64,000 bases of DNA from Kurthia zopfii (GCF_003143955.1 NZ_QFVS01000009.1:24555-88554); one strand, 5' to 3'; shown: positions 20,967 to 30,225, counted from the stretch's first letter. Program-made: numbers and translations. The notes: generated by a model from the sequence alone, not told the origin.

Positions 20967-22079
20967 GTGGAACAAGAAAATTTAAAACCAGTAACAGAAA
21001 AGAAACGTGTCAAAAAAGAAAAACCAGTCTTAAGAGAATCAATTTACTCACTTTTACCTGAGCAATTAGAGCAATGGTTAAAAGATAATGGGGAAAAAGG
21101 ATTCAGAGCAAAACAAATCTATGATTGGTTATATGTCAAACGTGTTTCTACTTTTGAAGATATGTCAAACCTTTCAAAAGAACTTCGTGATAAATTAGCT
21201 GAGAGCTTTGAACTTAGCACTTTAAAAACAATCATTAGACAAGAGTCTAAAGATGGTACAATCAAGATTTTATTCCAACTACAAGATGGTTATTCAATCG
21301 AAACAGTATTAATGCGCCATGAATACGGAAATTCAATTTGTGTAACGACTCAAGTAGGTTGCCGGATCGGTTGTACATTCTGTGCCTCAACTTTAGGTGG
21401 TCTAAAACGTCACTTAATGTCAGGTGAAATCATCGAGCAGGTTGTCAATGTTCAGCGTGAATTAGATGCGACGAATGAACGTGTATCAAGCGTTGTAATT
21501 ATGGGAATCGGCGAACCATTCGATAACTATGACAATATGATGCAATTCTTACGTGTCATCAACCATAAACAATCATTAAATATTGGTGCTAGACATATCA
21601 CAGTTTCTACATCGGGTATCGTGCCGAGAATTTATGATTTCGCGGATGAAGGTATGCAAATTAACTTTGCTGTATCATTACACGCACCAAACCAAGAAGC
21701 ACGTCAAAAATTAATGCCAATCGCAAAAGCATACAAACTAGACGAATTGATTAAAGCTGTTAATTACTACACAGAAAAAACAGGTCGTCGTGTGAGCTTC
21801 GAGTATGGTTTAATGTCTGGACAAAATGATTCGATTGAAGTGGCAAATGAATTAGCAGATCTTATTCAAAATGTTAAATGTCATGTCAACTTAATCCCAA
21901 TTAACTATGTACCAGAACGTGATTATATTCGTACATCACGCAGTAGTATTTTTGCATTTGAAAAAGCGTTGAAAAATCGTGGAATCAATGTAACGATTCG
22001 CCGTGAACAAGGTTCAGATATCGCGGCAGCTTGTGGACAATTACGCGCACAAGAACGTTCAGAAGAAACTGCACACTAG
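20967..22079 (+). CDS. rlmN: dual-specificity 23S rRNA A2503 / tRNA A37 C2-methyltransferase
   Basis: Radical-SAM enzyme that methylates C2 of A2503 in 23S rRNA and A37 in some tRNAs. The CRIGCTFC motif gives the three [4Fe-4S] cysteines (CxxxCxxC), and a C-terminal Cys in AAACGQLR is the methyl-relay or regenerating residue. An N-terminal helical domain ([11 protein letters not shown]...[11 protein letters not shown]) is typical. The GTG start with AGGAGAT eight bases upstream gives 370 residues. The first 22 residues are Lys-rich, a modest extension. Confidence 0.96.
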   Translation: MEQENLKPVTEKKRVKKEKPVLRESIYSLLPEQLEQWLKDNGEKGFRAKQIYDWLYVKRVSTFEDMSNLSKELRDKLAESFELSTLKTIIRQESKDGTIKILFQLQDGYSIETVLMRHEYGNSICVTTQVGCRIGCTFCASTLGGLKRHLMSGEIIEQVVNVQRELDATNERVSSVVIMGIGEPFDNYDNMMQFLRVINHKQSLNIGARHITVSTSGIVPRIYDFADEGMQINFAVSLHAPNQEARQKLMPIAKAYKLDELIKAVNYYTEKTGRRVSFEYGLMSGQNDSIEVANELADLIQNVKCHVNLIPINYVPERDYIRTSRSSIFAFEKALKNRGINVTIRREQGSDIAAACGQLRAQERSEETAH

Positions 22080-22093
22080 ACGAGGTGAAAGTT

Positions 22094-22864
22094 GTGAGAT
22101 ATACCGTTGAAAGTGATATCGGTCAAAGAAGGTCAGTCAATGAAGATCGCGCAACTGTAATTTCCCGTAGCAATGAAGCCATCCATCTTGCCATCGTAGC
22201 CGATGGTATGGGTGGCCATAATGCTGGGGATGTTGCTAGCACAATGACTGTTGAAGGATTCCAAAAAAAGTTTAGCGAAGTGTCAATTACAGCATTTGAA
22301 ACCGCTGAAAGTAGACAAGATTGGTTATTTGAAACAACAGTAGAATTAAATAAAATTGTTTATAAATACTCGCTAGAAAATGAAAATTGCAAAGGTATGG
22401 GTACGACGCTAATTGCTGCGATCATCGTGGGAAATGAAGCGTCTATTTGTCATGTTGGCGATAGTAGAGCATATCATGTAGATGCCGATACGATCGAATT
22501 AATAACAAGAGATCATTCATACGTCAATGTTTTAATCGATAGCGGTGAAATTAGTGAAGAAGAAGCAGCAACTCATCCGAAGAAAAACTATATTTTGAAA
22601 TCATTAGGTACGGAGGAAACAATCGAACCCGATTTTTATAAATATCATTTTCAAGAAGATGAATTTTTACTAATTTGCTCAGATGGATTGAGTAATAAAT
22701 TAGACAAACAAGAACTACATAAGCTCGTTACCTCTCCGCAATCAATCGATACAAAAGGAAAACAATTGGTGCAGCTGGCAAATGATCGCGGTGGTGAAGA
22801 TAATATCTCGGTGATCCTTGCGCAGCCTCTAACTTATGGAGGTGAAGAAGTTGCTGATAGGTAA
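22094..22864 (+). CDS. prpC: PP2C-type protein serine/threonine phosphatase
   Basis: Metal-dependent phosphatase that reverses PrkC phosphorylation. PP2C motifs are visible in order: VNEDRA (metal Asp), DGMGGH, GDSRAY, SDGLSN and GGEDNISV. GTG 22094 with GAGGTGA six bases upstream gives 256 residues (B. subtilis PrpC is 254). Earlier in-frame codons lie inside rlmN and give no homologous sequence. The 3' end overlaps the prkC start by 14 bases, coupling phosphatase and kinase synthesis. Confidence 0.96.
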   Translation: MRYTVESDIGQRRSVNEDRATVISRSNEAIHLAIVADGMGGHNAGDVASTMTVEGFQKKFSEVSITAFETAESRQDWLFETTVELNKIVYKYSLENENCKGMGTTLIAAIIVGNEASICHVGDSRAYHVDADTIELITRDHSYVNVLIDSGEISEEEAATHPKKNYILKSLGTEETIEPDFYKYHFQEDEFLLICSDGLSNKLDKQELHKLVTSPQSIDTKGKQLVQLANDRGGEDNISVILAQPLTYGGEEVADR

Positions 22865-24812
22865 AAGAATTAATGGTAGATATAAAATTCTTGAAATGAT
22901 TGGTGGAGGCGGCATGTCCACTGTGTATTTAGCACATGACATGATTTTAAACCGCGATGTAGCAATGAAAGTTCTGCGCTACACATTAAACGATGAAGAA
23001 GAGTCACATAGAAGATTTCAACGCGAAGCACTTTCTGCAACGAGTCTTAACCATCCGAATATCGTAAGTATTTTTGATGTTGGAGAAGATGAAGAAGATA
23101 GTTTGCAATACATCGTAATGGAATATGTAAAGGGCATGACATTAAAGCAGTATATTGTTGAATACGCGCCACTTGCACCAACACGATGCGTAGAAATCAT
23201 GACGCAATTGACTTCAGCGATTGGCATGGCTCATCAAAATCAAATAATTCATCGAGATATCAAGCCGCAAAATATTCTAATGGATGAAGACGGCAATGTG
23301 AAGATTACAGATTTCGGTATTGCCATGGCTTTAACAGCGACTTCTTTTACAAAAACAAATTCAGTTCTCGGTACAGTACATTACCTATCACCTGAACAAG
23401 CGCGTGGTGGGATCGCTACGAAAAAATCTGATATTTACTCGCTCGGAATCGTCCTATATGAATTACTGACAGGCGAATTACCATTTTCAGGTGAATCAGC
23501 CGTGTCGATTGCATTGAAGCATTTACAGGCAGAAACACCATCGGTAAAAGCTGTCGTGCCATCGATTCCACAAAGCTTGGAAAATGTCGTAATAAAAGCA
23601 ACTGCAAAAGAAGTTCGTCACCGCTATTTTACAGTGGAAAAAATGCGTGAAGATTTAGAAACGGTACTTGATGAATCAAGAGCGCATGAAGAAAAATTCA
23701 CGATTCCAGAAGATCATGATGCGACGAAAGCGATGCCGATCATTAAAGTGAGAGATTTGGAAAAAGTAGAAGATCCAGATGAAACGGTCATTATTTCACC
23801 TGAACAAAAAGAAGTGAAGCCGAAGAAAAAAAGACGTAAAGGTCTATGGGCATTACTAATTCTTGCGTTGTTTGTTTTAGTAGCTGGCATTTTATTCTTT
23901 TTGAAACCGGATCTTTTCGCAGGGAAAAGAATAGCGATTCCAGATGTTTCAAACAATTCTTTAGACGATGCGATTGATGCACTTCAAACGGCTGGATTTA
24001 CTATTGGTACGCAAACAATCAAAACTTCTTCAGATATTAAGGAAGGTAATGTGATTGGTACGAATCCTGAAGCAGGCGCCGAAAGAAAGAAAGGCACTGA
24101 AGTGGACATTATCGTGAGTGAAGGTAAGGAAAAACTAGAAATGTCGGATTATCTAGGTAAAAATATTGATCAAGTAAAAACATTACTCAGCAAAAAAGGT
24201 TTTGAAAAAGTGTCTGTGAAAAAAGCGTATTCTAAAAAAGCGATTGATACAGTCATAAAACAAACACCAGAAGCAGGGGAAGAAATCATTCCGAGTGAAG
24301 CTGAGGTTATTTTGACAATTAGTCAAGGTGAGAAAGAAAATATCGTATCAAATTTAACAGGACTTGATGAAACAGCATTAAAAACATATGCGGATTCATC
24401 TGGTTTTAATATTAAGATTGTCGATGAAGATTATTCAGATGATGTTGCGGAAGGCAAAGTAATGTCACAAAATATCACTGTAGGAACTTCACTAAAAGTA
24501 GGTTCGACAATTGAAGTTGTCCTTTCAAAAGGTCAAAAAGAAAAAGCAATCAAAACTTTTGTCAAAAAAATCGAATTAGATTTTGATCCAGAAGAAAATG
24601 CTGAAGGAAACGAACCAAGTTATCAAACTGTCAAAATCTATATTCAAGATGTTAAACACGAGCTGAAAGATATTAGCCAAGAATTTAGAATTTATGACGA
24701 TATGGATAAGCGAATTTCTCTAGAAGTAGAGGAAGGAACAGAAGCAGCATATAAAGTAACGATTGATGATGAAGTTGTCTATAACGAAAAAATAAAATAT
24801 GAAGATTTGTAA
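22851..24812 (+). CDS. prkC: PASTA-domain serine/threonine protein kinase
   Basis: Membrane eukaryote-like kinase that senses muropeptides or cell-wall state and controls growth and wall metabolism. The cytosolic kinase domain (residues 1 to about 270) has the glycine loop IGGGGMSTVYLA, catalytic HRDIKPQN with His134-Arg135-Asp136, and DFGIA. A juxtamembrane linker precedes one transmembrane helix (about 330-350, LWALLILALFVLVAGILFFL). Three extracellular PASTA repeats follow (from about residue 362), then a C-terminal immunoglobulin-like tail. TTG 22851 gives MLIGKRINGRY, matching Bacillus. The upstream ATG and GTG lie in the GGAGGTGA ribosome binding site. It has 653 residues. It pairs with prpC upstream and rsgA downstream, as in B. 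subtilis. Confidence 0.97.
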   Translation: MLIGKRINGRYKILEMIGGGGMSTVYLAHDMILNRDVAMKVLRYTLNDEEESHRRFQREALSATSLNHPNIVSIFDVGEDEEDSLQYIVMEYVKGMTLKQYIVEYAPLAPTRCVEIMTQLTSAIGMAHQNQIIHRDIKPQNILMDEDGNVKITDFGIAMALTATSFTKTNSVLGTVHYLSPEQARGGIATKKSDIYSLGIVLYELLTGELPFSGESAVSIALKHLQAETPSVKAVVPSIPQSLENVVIKATAKEVRHRYFTVEKMREDLETVLDESRAHEEKFTIPEDHDATKAMPIIKVRDLEKVEDPDETVIISPEQKEVKPKKKRRKGLWALLILALFVLVAGILFFLKPDLFAGKRIAIPDVSNNSLDDAIDALQTAGFTIGTQTIKTSSDIKEGNVIGTNPEAGAERKKGTEVDIIVSEGKEKLEMSDYLGKNIDQVKTLLSKKGFEKVSVKKAYSKKAIDTVIKQTPEAGEEIIPSEAEVILTISQGEKENIVSNLTGLDETALKTYADSSGFNIKIVDEDYSDDVAEGKVMSQNITVGTSLKVGSTIEVVLSKGQKEKAIKTFVKKIELDFDPEENAEGNEPSYQTVKIYIQDVKHELKDISQEFRIYDDMDKRISLEVEEGTEAAYKVTIDDEVVYNEKIKYEDL

Positions 24813-24833
24813 TGATAATTGAGGAGGAAATGT

Positions 24834-25715
24834 ATGGCGAATAGCCAAATTCGAAAAGCTTTAAGTGGCTTTTACTATGTATATGACGATGGCAAGCTTG
24901 TTCAAACAAGAGCGCGAGGGGTATTCCGTAAGCGAGGAATTACACCTTTAGTTGGGGATTTTGTAGAGTATGTTGTTGAAGGCGATAATGACGGGACTTT
25001 GACGAAAGTATTACCGAGAAAAAACGAACTCGTTAGACCGCCGATTTCAAATGTGGATCAAGCGATTTTAGTCTTCTCAGTAAAAGAGCCGAACTTCAAT
25101 ACAATTTTACTCGACCGTTTTTTAGTCGTTTTAGAATCATTTAGAATTCATCCGATTATTTGTTTAACAAAAATGGATTTATTACCAGAAGCAGAAGTAG
25201 AAGAAATCCAAAAATATAGTAAACAGTATGAAGATATAGGCTATACAATAATTCAGACGTACAAAGATAATCCGGCATTATTGGAGAAAATCACACCCGT
25301 TTTGGCAAATAAAACAACTGTTTTAGCTGGGCAATCTGGTGTTGGTAAATCAACATTATTAAATACATTAATGCCAGAACTTGATTTGAAAACAGGCGTC
25401 ATTTCTGAAGCGTTAAACCGAGGGAAGCATACAACTCGCCATGTCGAATTAATCGAAGTCGCAGGTGGTTTAATTGCGGATACACCTGGATTTAGTTCAT
25501 TCGATTTTGATACAATCGAGAAGGAAGAATTAACAAGTTGTTTCCCAGAATTACAGCGAGCATCTGAAAATTGTAAATTTAGAGGATGCCTTCACTTGAA
25601 AGAACCGAAATGTTTCGTCAAAGAACAATTAGAAAATGGAGAAATCGAACAATATCGTTACGACCATTATCTTCAGTTTTTACAAGAAATTACAGACAGA
25701 AAGCCGAGGTACTAA
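24834..25715 (+). CDS. rsgA: ribosome small subunit-dependent GTPase A
   Basis: Circularly permuted GTPase that checks late 30S assembly; in Bacillus it is also a PrkC substrate (CpgA/YloQ). The order is: N-terminal OB fold (1 to about 70), then the G4 motif TKMD before the G1 motif GQSGVGKS (near residue 165), then G3 DTPGF. A C-terminal zinc-binding region (CFPELQRASENCKFRGCLH...C) follows. It has 293 residues. ATG 24834 is six bases after GGAGG; an upstream in-frame TTG is not needed. rpe begins two bases after the stop. Confidence 0.96.
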   Translation: MANSQIRKALSGFYYVYDDGKLVQTRARGVFRKRGITPLVGDFVEYVVEGDNDGTLTKVLPRKNELVRPPISNVDQAILVFSVKEPNFNTILLDRFLVVLESFRIHPIICLTKMDLLPEAEVEEIQKYSKQYEDIGYTIIQTYKDNPALLEKITPVLANKTTVLAGQSGVGKSTLLNTLMPELDLKTGVISEALNRGKHTTRHVELIEVAGGLIADTPGFSSFDFDTIEKEELTSCFPELQRASENCKFRGCLHLKEPKCFVKEQLENGEIEQYRYDHYLQFLQEITDRKPRY

Positions 25716-25717
25716 TT

Positions 25718-26383
25718 ATGATAAAAATCGCACCATCAATTTTAGCGGCTGATTTCGCTAAATTAGGTCAAGAAGTAGCAGAAGTAGAAAAAGCAGGCGC
25801 TCATTTAATTCACGTGGACGTTATGGACGGCCATTTCGTACCGAATATTTCATTTGGTGCAGTCGTAATGGATGCTATTAAACCGTACACAACATTACCA
25901 TTAGACGTACATTTAATGATTGAAAATCCAGATCAATACATCGAGCAGTTTGCAAAAGCAGGCGCAGAATACATTACAGTGCATGCTGAGGCTTGCCCGC
26001 ATTTACACCGCACGATTCAATTAATTCGTTCATATGGTGTGAAACCGGGTGTTGTATTAAACCCTCACACTTCAGTTGAATCAATTAAACATGTGTTAGA
26101 AGATATCGACATGGTGCTACTTATGACAGTAAATCCTGGTTTCGGTGGTCAAAAATTCATCGAATCAGTCGTACCAAAAATCGCTGAATTATCATATATG
26201 ATTAAACAAAAAAATCTTGATATTGAGATTGAAATTGATGGCGGCATTACTGCTGAAACAATCGTTCCTTGTGCGGAAGCAGGCGCTACAATTTTCGTAG
26301 CAGGTTCTGCAATTTTCGGTAAAGAAGATCGTGAAGCGGCACTTCAATCAATTTTAGTAGCTGGAGAAGAAGCTGTAAAATGA
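25718..26383 (+). CDS. rpe: ribulose-phosphate 3-epimerase
   Basis: Interconverts ribulose-5-phosphate and xylulose-5-phosphate in the pentose phosphate pathway. TIM-barrel motifs: APSILAADF at the start, HVDVMDGHFVPN with metal ligands, HLMI, MTVNPGFGGQ and EIDGGI with the catalytic Asp. It has 221 residues from the ATG two bases after rsgA. The longer reading frame into rsgA is not supported. It overlaps thiN by four bases. Confidence 0.96.
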   Translation: MIKIAPSILAADFAKLGQEVAEVEKAGAHLIHVDVMDGHFVPNISFGAVVMDAIKPYTTLPLDVHLMIENPDQYIEQFAKAGAEYITVHAEACPHLHRTIQLIRSYGVKPGVVLNPHTSVESIKHVLEDIDMVLLMTVNPGFGGQKFIESVVPKIAELSYMIKQKNLDIEIEIDGGITAETIVPCAEAGATIFVAGSAIFGKEDREAALQSILVAGEEAVK

Positions 26384-27036
26384 CTGTAGCGGTCGTTGTA
26401 GCAGGTGGTCCAAAAGAGGAAATCGTATTGAACGATTTCCTTTTTGCACATGAAGAAGTATTTTATGTGGGTGCGGATCATGGCGCAATCGTGCTAATGG
26501 AAGCTGGAATTAAACCTCATGCCGCAGTAGGGGATTTCGATTCTTTGACTCAAGAAGAGTGGCACCAGATTGGGCAGTATGTAGAGGATATTGAAGATTT
26601 TCAAGCAGAAAAGAATGAAACGGACACAGAGCTAGCTATTTTAAAAGCGCTTGAAAGTTCCCCAGAGAGGATTTATATTACGGGGGTTACTGGAGGTCGT
26701 CTGGATCATTACGAATCGAATTTACATACTTTATATCGCTTACAGAAGGAATACCCTCATGTCGAGATGTATATCATTAATAAATTGAACTGCTTAAGTT
26801 TTTTAAATGCGGGAATGAATGAAATTCGCAATGACTCATTTTATAAATATTTATCATTCTATCCTTTTGGAGAAAATGTCGAAAATATGACATTAAGAGG
26901 TGTGAAGTACGAAACGACAGATTTAGATATGCCTGTTGGATCCGGAAGATTTACGAGCAATGAATTTGTTGAGGAAGTTGCAACTGCTACTTTTTCAAAA
27001 GGAACTTGCTTGATGATTCGCAGTAAAGATGAATAA
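26380..27036 (+). CDS. thiN: thiamine diphosphokinase
   Basis: Transfers pyrophosphate from ATP to thiamine, forming the cofactor thiamine diphosphate. The conserved features of the family are ADHGA, the motif AVGDFDSLT, NETDTELAI and TGVTGGRLDHY. It has 218 residues; the start overlaps rpe (ATGA). It is the last gene of the run that began upstream; a hairpin follows. In Bacillus, spoVM follows this gene; it is not present here. Confidence 0.93.
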   Translation: MTVAVVVAGGPKEEIVLNDFLFAHEEVFYVGADHGAIVLMEAGIKPHAAVGDFDSLTQEEWHQIGQYVEDIEDFQAEKNETDTELAILKALESSPERIYITGVTGGRLDHYESNLHTLYRLQKEYPHVEMYIINKLNCLSFLNAGMNEIRNDSFYKYLSFYPFGENVENMTLRGVKYETTDLDMPVGSGRFTSNEFVEEVATATFSKGTCLMIRSKDE

Positions 27037-27044
27037 ATTAGTGG

Positions 27045-27079
27045 ACAGATGACCGAGGAAGTGGGGTGTCTGTTTTTTT
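27045..27079 (+). terminator. probable intrinsic terminator after thiN
   Basis: ACAGATGACC pairs with GGGTGTCTGT (two wobbles, one mismatch), followed by seven T. Confidence 0.6.
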
Positions 27080-27092
27080 GTTTTGCAATAGG

Positions 27093-27165
27093 GTATTAAC
27101 ATAATTCACAGAAATAACGAATGCTTCACACTTGTCTTTCGCAAGGATTCTACATCACGCAAAGC
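27093..27165 (+). repeat. dispersed intergenic repeat, degenerate copy
   Basis: Contains CAGAAATAACGAATGCTTC followed by ACACTTGTCTTTCGCAAGGA. This is the left half of the copy at 29931-30004, but the right arm is lost. The preceding GGGTATTAACATAATTCAC is also seen, slightly changed, just before the copy at 63518. Confidence 0.65.
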
Positions 27166-27221
27166 AATTGACGAGAATATGTAGAAATCCGATCTTTTGA
27201 AACACAGCCGTCACAAAATCA

Positions 27222-27254
27222 AAAAGGAAGCAACTCCTAAGAGTTGCTTCCTTT
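27222..27254 (-). terminator. intrinsic terminator of rpmB (also works for plus strand)
   Basis: AAGGAAGCAACTC / GAGTTGCTTCCTT perfect stem with a four-base loop; T run on the minus strand. It may also stop plus-strand transcripts. Confidence 0.85.
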
Positions 27255-27266
27255 TCAAAAATAGAA

Positions 27267-27455
27267 TTAAACGCGTTCTACTTTACCCGATTTTAAAGCA
27301 CGAGTAGAAACCCATACTTTTTTCGGTTTACCATCAACTAAGATACGAACTTTTTGTAAGTTTGCACCCCAAGTACGTTTGCTTGAGTTCATAGCGTGAG
27401 AACGGTTGTTACCAGAACGAGCTTTGCGTCCAGTAATTACACATTGTTTTGGCAT
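27267..27455 (-). CDS. rpmB: 50S ribosomal protein L28
   Basis: A 62-residue basic ribosomal protein with the diagnostic [20 protein letters not shown] and [10 protein letters not shown] stretches. The N-terminus ([11 protein letters not shown]) has a single Cys, so it is the zinc-independent form. AGGAGGGAAATAAT precedes the ATG on the minus strand. It is transcribed away from asp23, with a large AT-rich divergent region between them, as in Bacillus. Confidence 0.97.
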   Translation of the reverse strand: MPKQCVITGRKARSGNNRSHAMNSSKRTWGANLQKVRILVDGKPKKVWVSTRALKSGKVERV

Positions 27456-27705
27456 ATTATTTCCCTCCTATATAAGAAGTTGAAAGTTCATGTTTCACTT
27501 CGATATTTCACATACTTTAATAATTTAACATACACTATATTACATTGCAACTCATTTTCTTTGCCTTTCAAGAAAAAAACCTTTACACCCTTTAAATCTT
27601 TTTCTTTCTCACCAAAAATAAGGAAAAAAGTATACGTTTATTTTCTATATCGTAACTTACTACGACTATTTTGTGCATTTTACTTTACGATATGAAGGAA
27701 TATGC

Positions 27706-27784
27706 TTAATATATAGACTTCGGTGTTGTATAATATACAATGTATGTTTAGAAGTTGTTCAATGAATAAAAAAAAGAGTACAAT
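27706..27784 (+). promoter_or_regulatory. two candidate promoters and a 15-base palindrome upstream of asp23
   Basis: The 364-base gap between rpmB and asp23 is very AT-rich and contains no convincing gene. Two sigma-A-like promoters point at asp23: TTAATA-17-TATAAT (27706-27734) and TTGTTC-18-TACAAT (27755-27784). The first -10 lies in a perfect palindrome TTGTATAATATACAA (27726-27740), which could be an operator. Confidence 0.5.
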
Positions 27785-27819
27785 AGAAAATAGCTAACTT
27801 TAAGTCAGGGGGCCAAATC

Positions 27820-28182
27820 ATGTCAGTAGAACTTAAAAATGAATTCGGTAGCATCGATATTTCAAATGATGTAGTATCACAAATTGCAGGCGGTGCAGCA
27901 ATTGAGTGTTACGGAATCGTAGGTATGGCGAGTAAACACCAAATCCGCGATGGCTTAACCGACATTTTACGTAAAGAAAACTTTGGCAGAGGCGTTGTTG
28001 TGCGTCAAGCAGGCGATCAACTTCATATCGATATGTATGTAATCGTAAGTTATGGAACGAAAATCTCTGAGGTAGCCTACCAAGTGCAGTCAAAAGTAAA
28101 ATATACATTAGACAAAACACTAGGTATGTCTGTCAGCTCAGTTAATATCTATGTGCAAGGTGTTCGTGTAGCGAACGTGTAA
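27820..28182 (+). CDS. Asp23/Gls24 family envelope stress protein (YloU)
   Basis: Small cytosolic protein (120 residues) of the DUF322/Asp23 family. The family is linked to cell-envelope homeostasis and, as here, is regularly encoded next to the DAK-type fatty acid kinase YloV/FakA. The conserved start GSIDISNDVVSQIAGGAA and the central YVIVSYGTKI are visible. AGGGGG precedes the ATG. The biochemical role is not known. Confidence 0.9.
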   Translation: MSVELKNEFGSIDISNDVVSQIAGGAAIECYGIVGMASKHQIRDGLTDILRKENFGRGVVVRQAGDQLHIDMYVIVSYGTKISEVAYQVQSKVKYTLDKTLGMSVSSVNIYVQGVRVANV

Positions 28183-28200
28183 GAGGAGGAACTTATTCAA

Positions 28201-29835
28201 ATGAAGTCATTAGACGGAATCAAATTTGCAGAAATGGTACAAATGGGTGCTCATCACTTATCGCAAAATGCTGATTATGTAGATGCATTAAACGTTTTCC
28301 CAGTACCAGATGGTGATACAGGTACAAACATGAACTTATCAATGACATCTGGCGCGAAAGAAACGGCTGCAAAAGTCAATTCAAGTATTGGTAAAACAGC
28401 TCAAGCTTTATCAAAAGGTTTATTAATGGGCGCACGTGGTAATTCAGGTGTTATCCTATCTCAACTTTTCCGTGGATTCGGAAAATCAATTGAAAAAGAA
28501 GATACGGTTACTACAGTGCAATTTGCACAAGCTTTCCAATATGGTGTAGACACAGCTTATAAAGCGGTAATGAAGCCTGTTGAAGGTACAATTTTAACTG
28601 TTGCACGACTAGCAGCAGAACAAGCGGTTAAATCTGCTCAAAAATCGGATGATATTATTCAAGTAATGGAAGAAACTGTTGCAGCTGCTAAAGTAGCATT
28701 AGATCAAACACCTGAATTACTTCCTGTTTTAAAAGAAGTAGGCGTAGTAGATAGTGGTGGACAAGGCCTTCTTTATGTTTACGAAGGTTTCTTAGCAAGC
28801 TTAAAAGGTGAAGCATTACCTGCTAAAACAGAAATGCGTACAATGGATGATTTAGTAAGCGCTGAACATCACACTGCACAAGATTTCATGAACACTGCTG
28901 ATATCGTATTCGGTTATTGTACTGAATTCATGGTTCGTTTTGAGGATGATAAAAAGCCATTTGACGAAGCAAAATTCCGTGAAGATATGAGTAAATTCGG
29001 TGATTCACTATTAGTCATTTCAGATGATGAAGTTGTGAAAATCCACGTTCACTCTGAAACACCAGGTGATGTAATTGCTTATGGTCACCAATATGGTAGC
29101 CTTGTAAAAGTAAAAGTTGATAATATGCGCGAACAACATACTGAAATTGTTGGCGAAGAGCATAAAGCAATGAAAAAAGTTCCTTACGCAGTTGTAACTG
29201 TTGCGATGGGTAAAGGAATCAAAGAATTACTTGAAAGCATGGGTGCTTCTTATGTAATCGAAGGCGGTCAAACAATGAACCCTTCTACAGAAGATATCGT
29301 AAAAGCTGTTCAAGAGGTTGGTGCTGAAAAAGTATTAATCCTACCAAACAACAAAAACATCGTTATGGCTGCGGAACAAGCTGCTGAATTACTAGAAATC
29401 GAAGCTGCTGTAGTTCCTACTAAGACAATTCCTCAAGGTTTAAGTGCATTACTTTCATTTAACCCTGAAGCAACTGTTGAAAGTAACAAAAATGCGATGA
29501 CATCAGCAATTCAAGGTGTTAAAACTGGTCAAATTACATTTGCAGTTCGCGACACTTCAATTGATGGTGTAGAAATCCATAAAGATGATTTCATGTCTAT
29601 GGCAGAAGGTAAAATTGTGAAAGCAACTCCTTCAATGACGGAAGCTACTCAATTCTTAATCGACGAAATCGTTGATGAAGATGCAGAAATCATCACTGTA
29701 ATTTATGGTGAAGATGCGACTGAAGCGCAAGTTGAAGAAGTTACTACTTACATCGAAGAAAAATTCGAAGATGTAGAAGTAGAAGTTCACAATGGTAAAC
29801 AACCACTTTACCCATTCATTTTCTCTGTAGAATAA
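28201..29835 (+). CDS. fakA: DhaL/DegV-linked fatty acid kinase subunit (FakA/YloV)
   Basis: Homologue of Staphylococcus FakA, the ATP-binding subunit that phosphorylates fatty acids bound to FakB (DegV) proteins for phospholipid synthesis. The N-terminal DhaL domain (about 1-200) has the metal/ATP-binding motifs NVFPVPDGDTGTN and LMGARGNSGVI. The middle and C-terminal domains (DUF1949-like/YloV) are of the usual size, 544 residues in total. AGAGGAGGAA precedes the ATG, 18 bases after asp23. Downstream fapR-plsX also feed phospholipid synthesis, but the FakB partner is not in the window. Confidence 0.9.
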   Translation: MKSLDGIKFAEMVQMGAHHLSQNADYVDALNVFPVPDGDTGTNMNLSMTSGAKETAAKVNSSIGKTAQALSKGLLMGARGNSGVILSQLFRGFGKSIEKEDTVTTVQFAQAFQYGVDTAYKAVMKPVEGTILTVARLAAEQAVKSAQKSDDIIQVMEETVAAAKVALDQTPELLPVLKEVGVVDSGGQGLLYVYEGFLASLKGEALPAKTEMRTMDDLVSAEHHTAQDFMNTADIVFGYCTEFMVRFEDDKKPFDEAKFREDMSKFGDSLLVISDDEVVKIHVHSETPGDVIAYGHQYGSLVKVKVDNMREQHTEIVGEEHKAMKKVPYAVVTVAMGKGIKELLESMGASYVIEGGQTMNPSTEDIVKAVQEVGAEKVLILPNNKNIVMAAEQAAELLEIEAAVVPTKTIPQGLSALLSFNPEATVESNKNAMTSAIQGVKTGQITFAVRDTSIDGVEIHKDDFMSMAEGKIVKATPSMTEATQFLIDEIVDEDAEIITVIYGEDATEAQVEEVTTYIEEKFEDVEVEVHNGKQPLYPFIFSVE

Positions 29836-29849
29836 ATAATAGAATATAA

Positions 29850-29880
29850 GGGGGATTGCTTAATTGCAGTCCCTTTTTTA
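29850..29880 (+). terminator. intrinsic terminator of asp23-fakA operon
   Basis: GGGATTGC / GCAGTCCC (one wobble) with a six-base loop, then six T. Confidence 0.8.
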
Positions 29881-29930
29881 TGTGGGTAAATTTGGGTTTT
29901 GTTAAATATCTTGGTAGTTTAAAGAGACTT

Positions 29931-30004
29931 TCGTTATAACTTTCAGAAATAACAAATGCTTCACACTTGTTTTTCCGCAGGAGTCCTCGTTATTTCTTTC
30001 AATG
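29931..30004 (+). repeat. dispersed palindromic intergenic repeat, subtype 2
   Basis: A 74-base element with inverted ends: AGAAATAAC at the left and GTTATTTCTTTC at the right. Between them are AATGCTTCACACTTG and CCGCAGGAGTCCTC. The right half is nearly identical to 63733-63780, and the left end matches 63518-63545. It lies in the 454-base gap between fakA and sdaAB, which otherwise holds only a terminator, AT-rich sequence and a promoter. Confidence 0.75.
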
Positions 30005-30225
30005 AAGATGTATCGATCGGTTTCTCAATAAGTTAATAAAAGGAATTCATGATCAATCGAAAGTAAAGAAACATAATGAATACGACTATAAACGAATTGA
30101 TTGATTTAGAGTTAAAATTTGATTGGAATTAATGAAATAAATTGTACTTATAAATCAATTTTTATTTATGCGAAAATACTTGGAAAATAGTTCTAGCGCT
30201 CGTTTCAATATTTTGTCTAAATTGT

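Noticed and set aside
27396..27695. 99-codon plus-strand open frame across the rpmB promoter region
   Set aside because: Antisense to the rpmB start, no ribosome binding site, low-complexity Phe/Tyr/Leu-rich product expected from AT-rich DNA.
30077..30133. 18-residue mini-frame MNTTINELIDLELKFDWN upstream of sdaAB
   Set aside because: No Shine-Dalgarno sequence and no promoter; considered as a leader peptide but has no regulatory codon run or attenuator hairpin after it.
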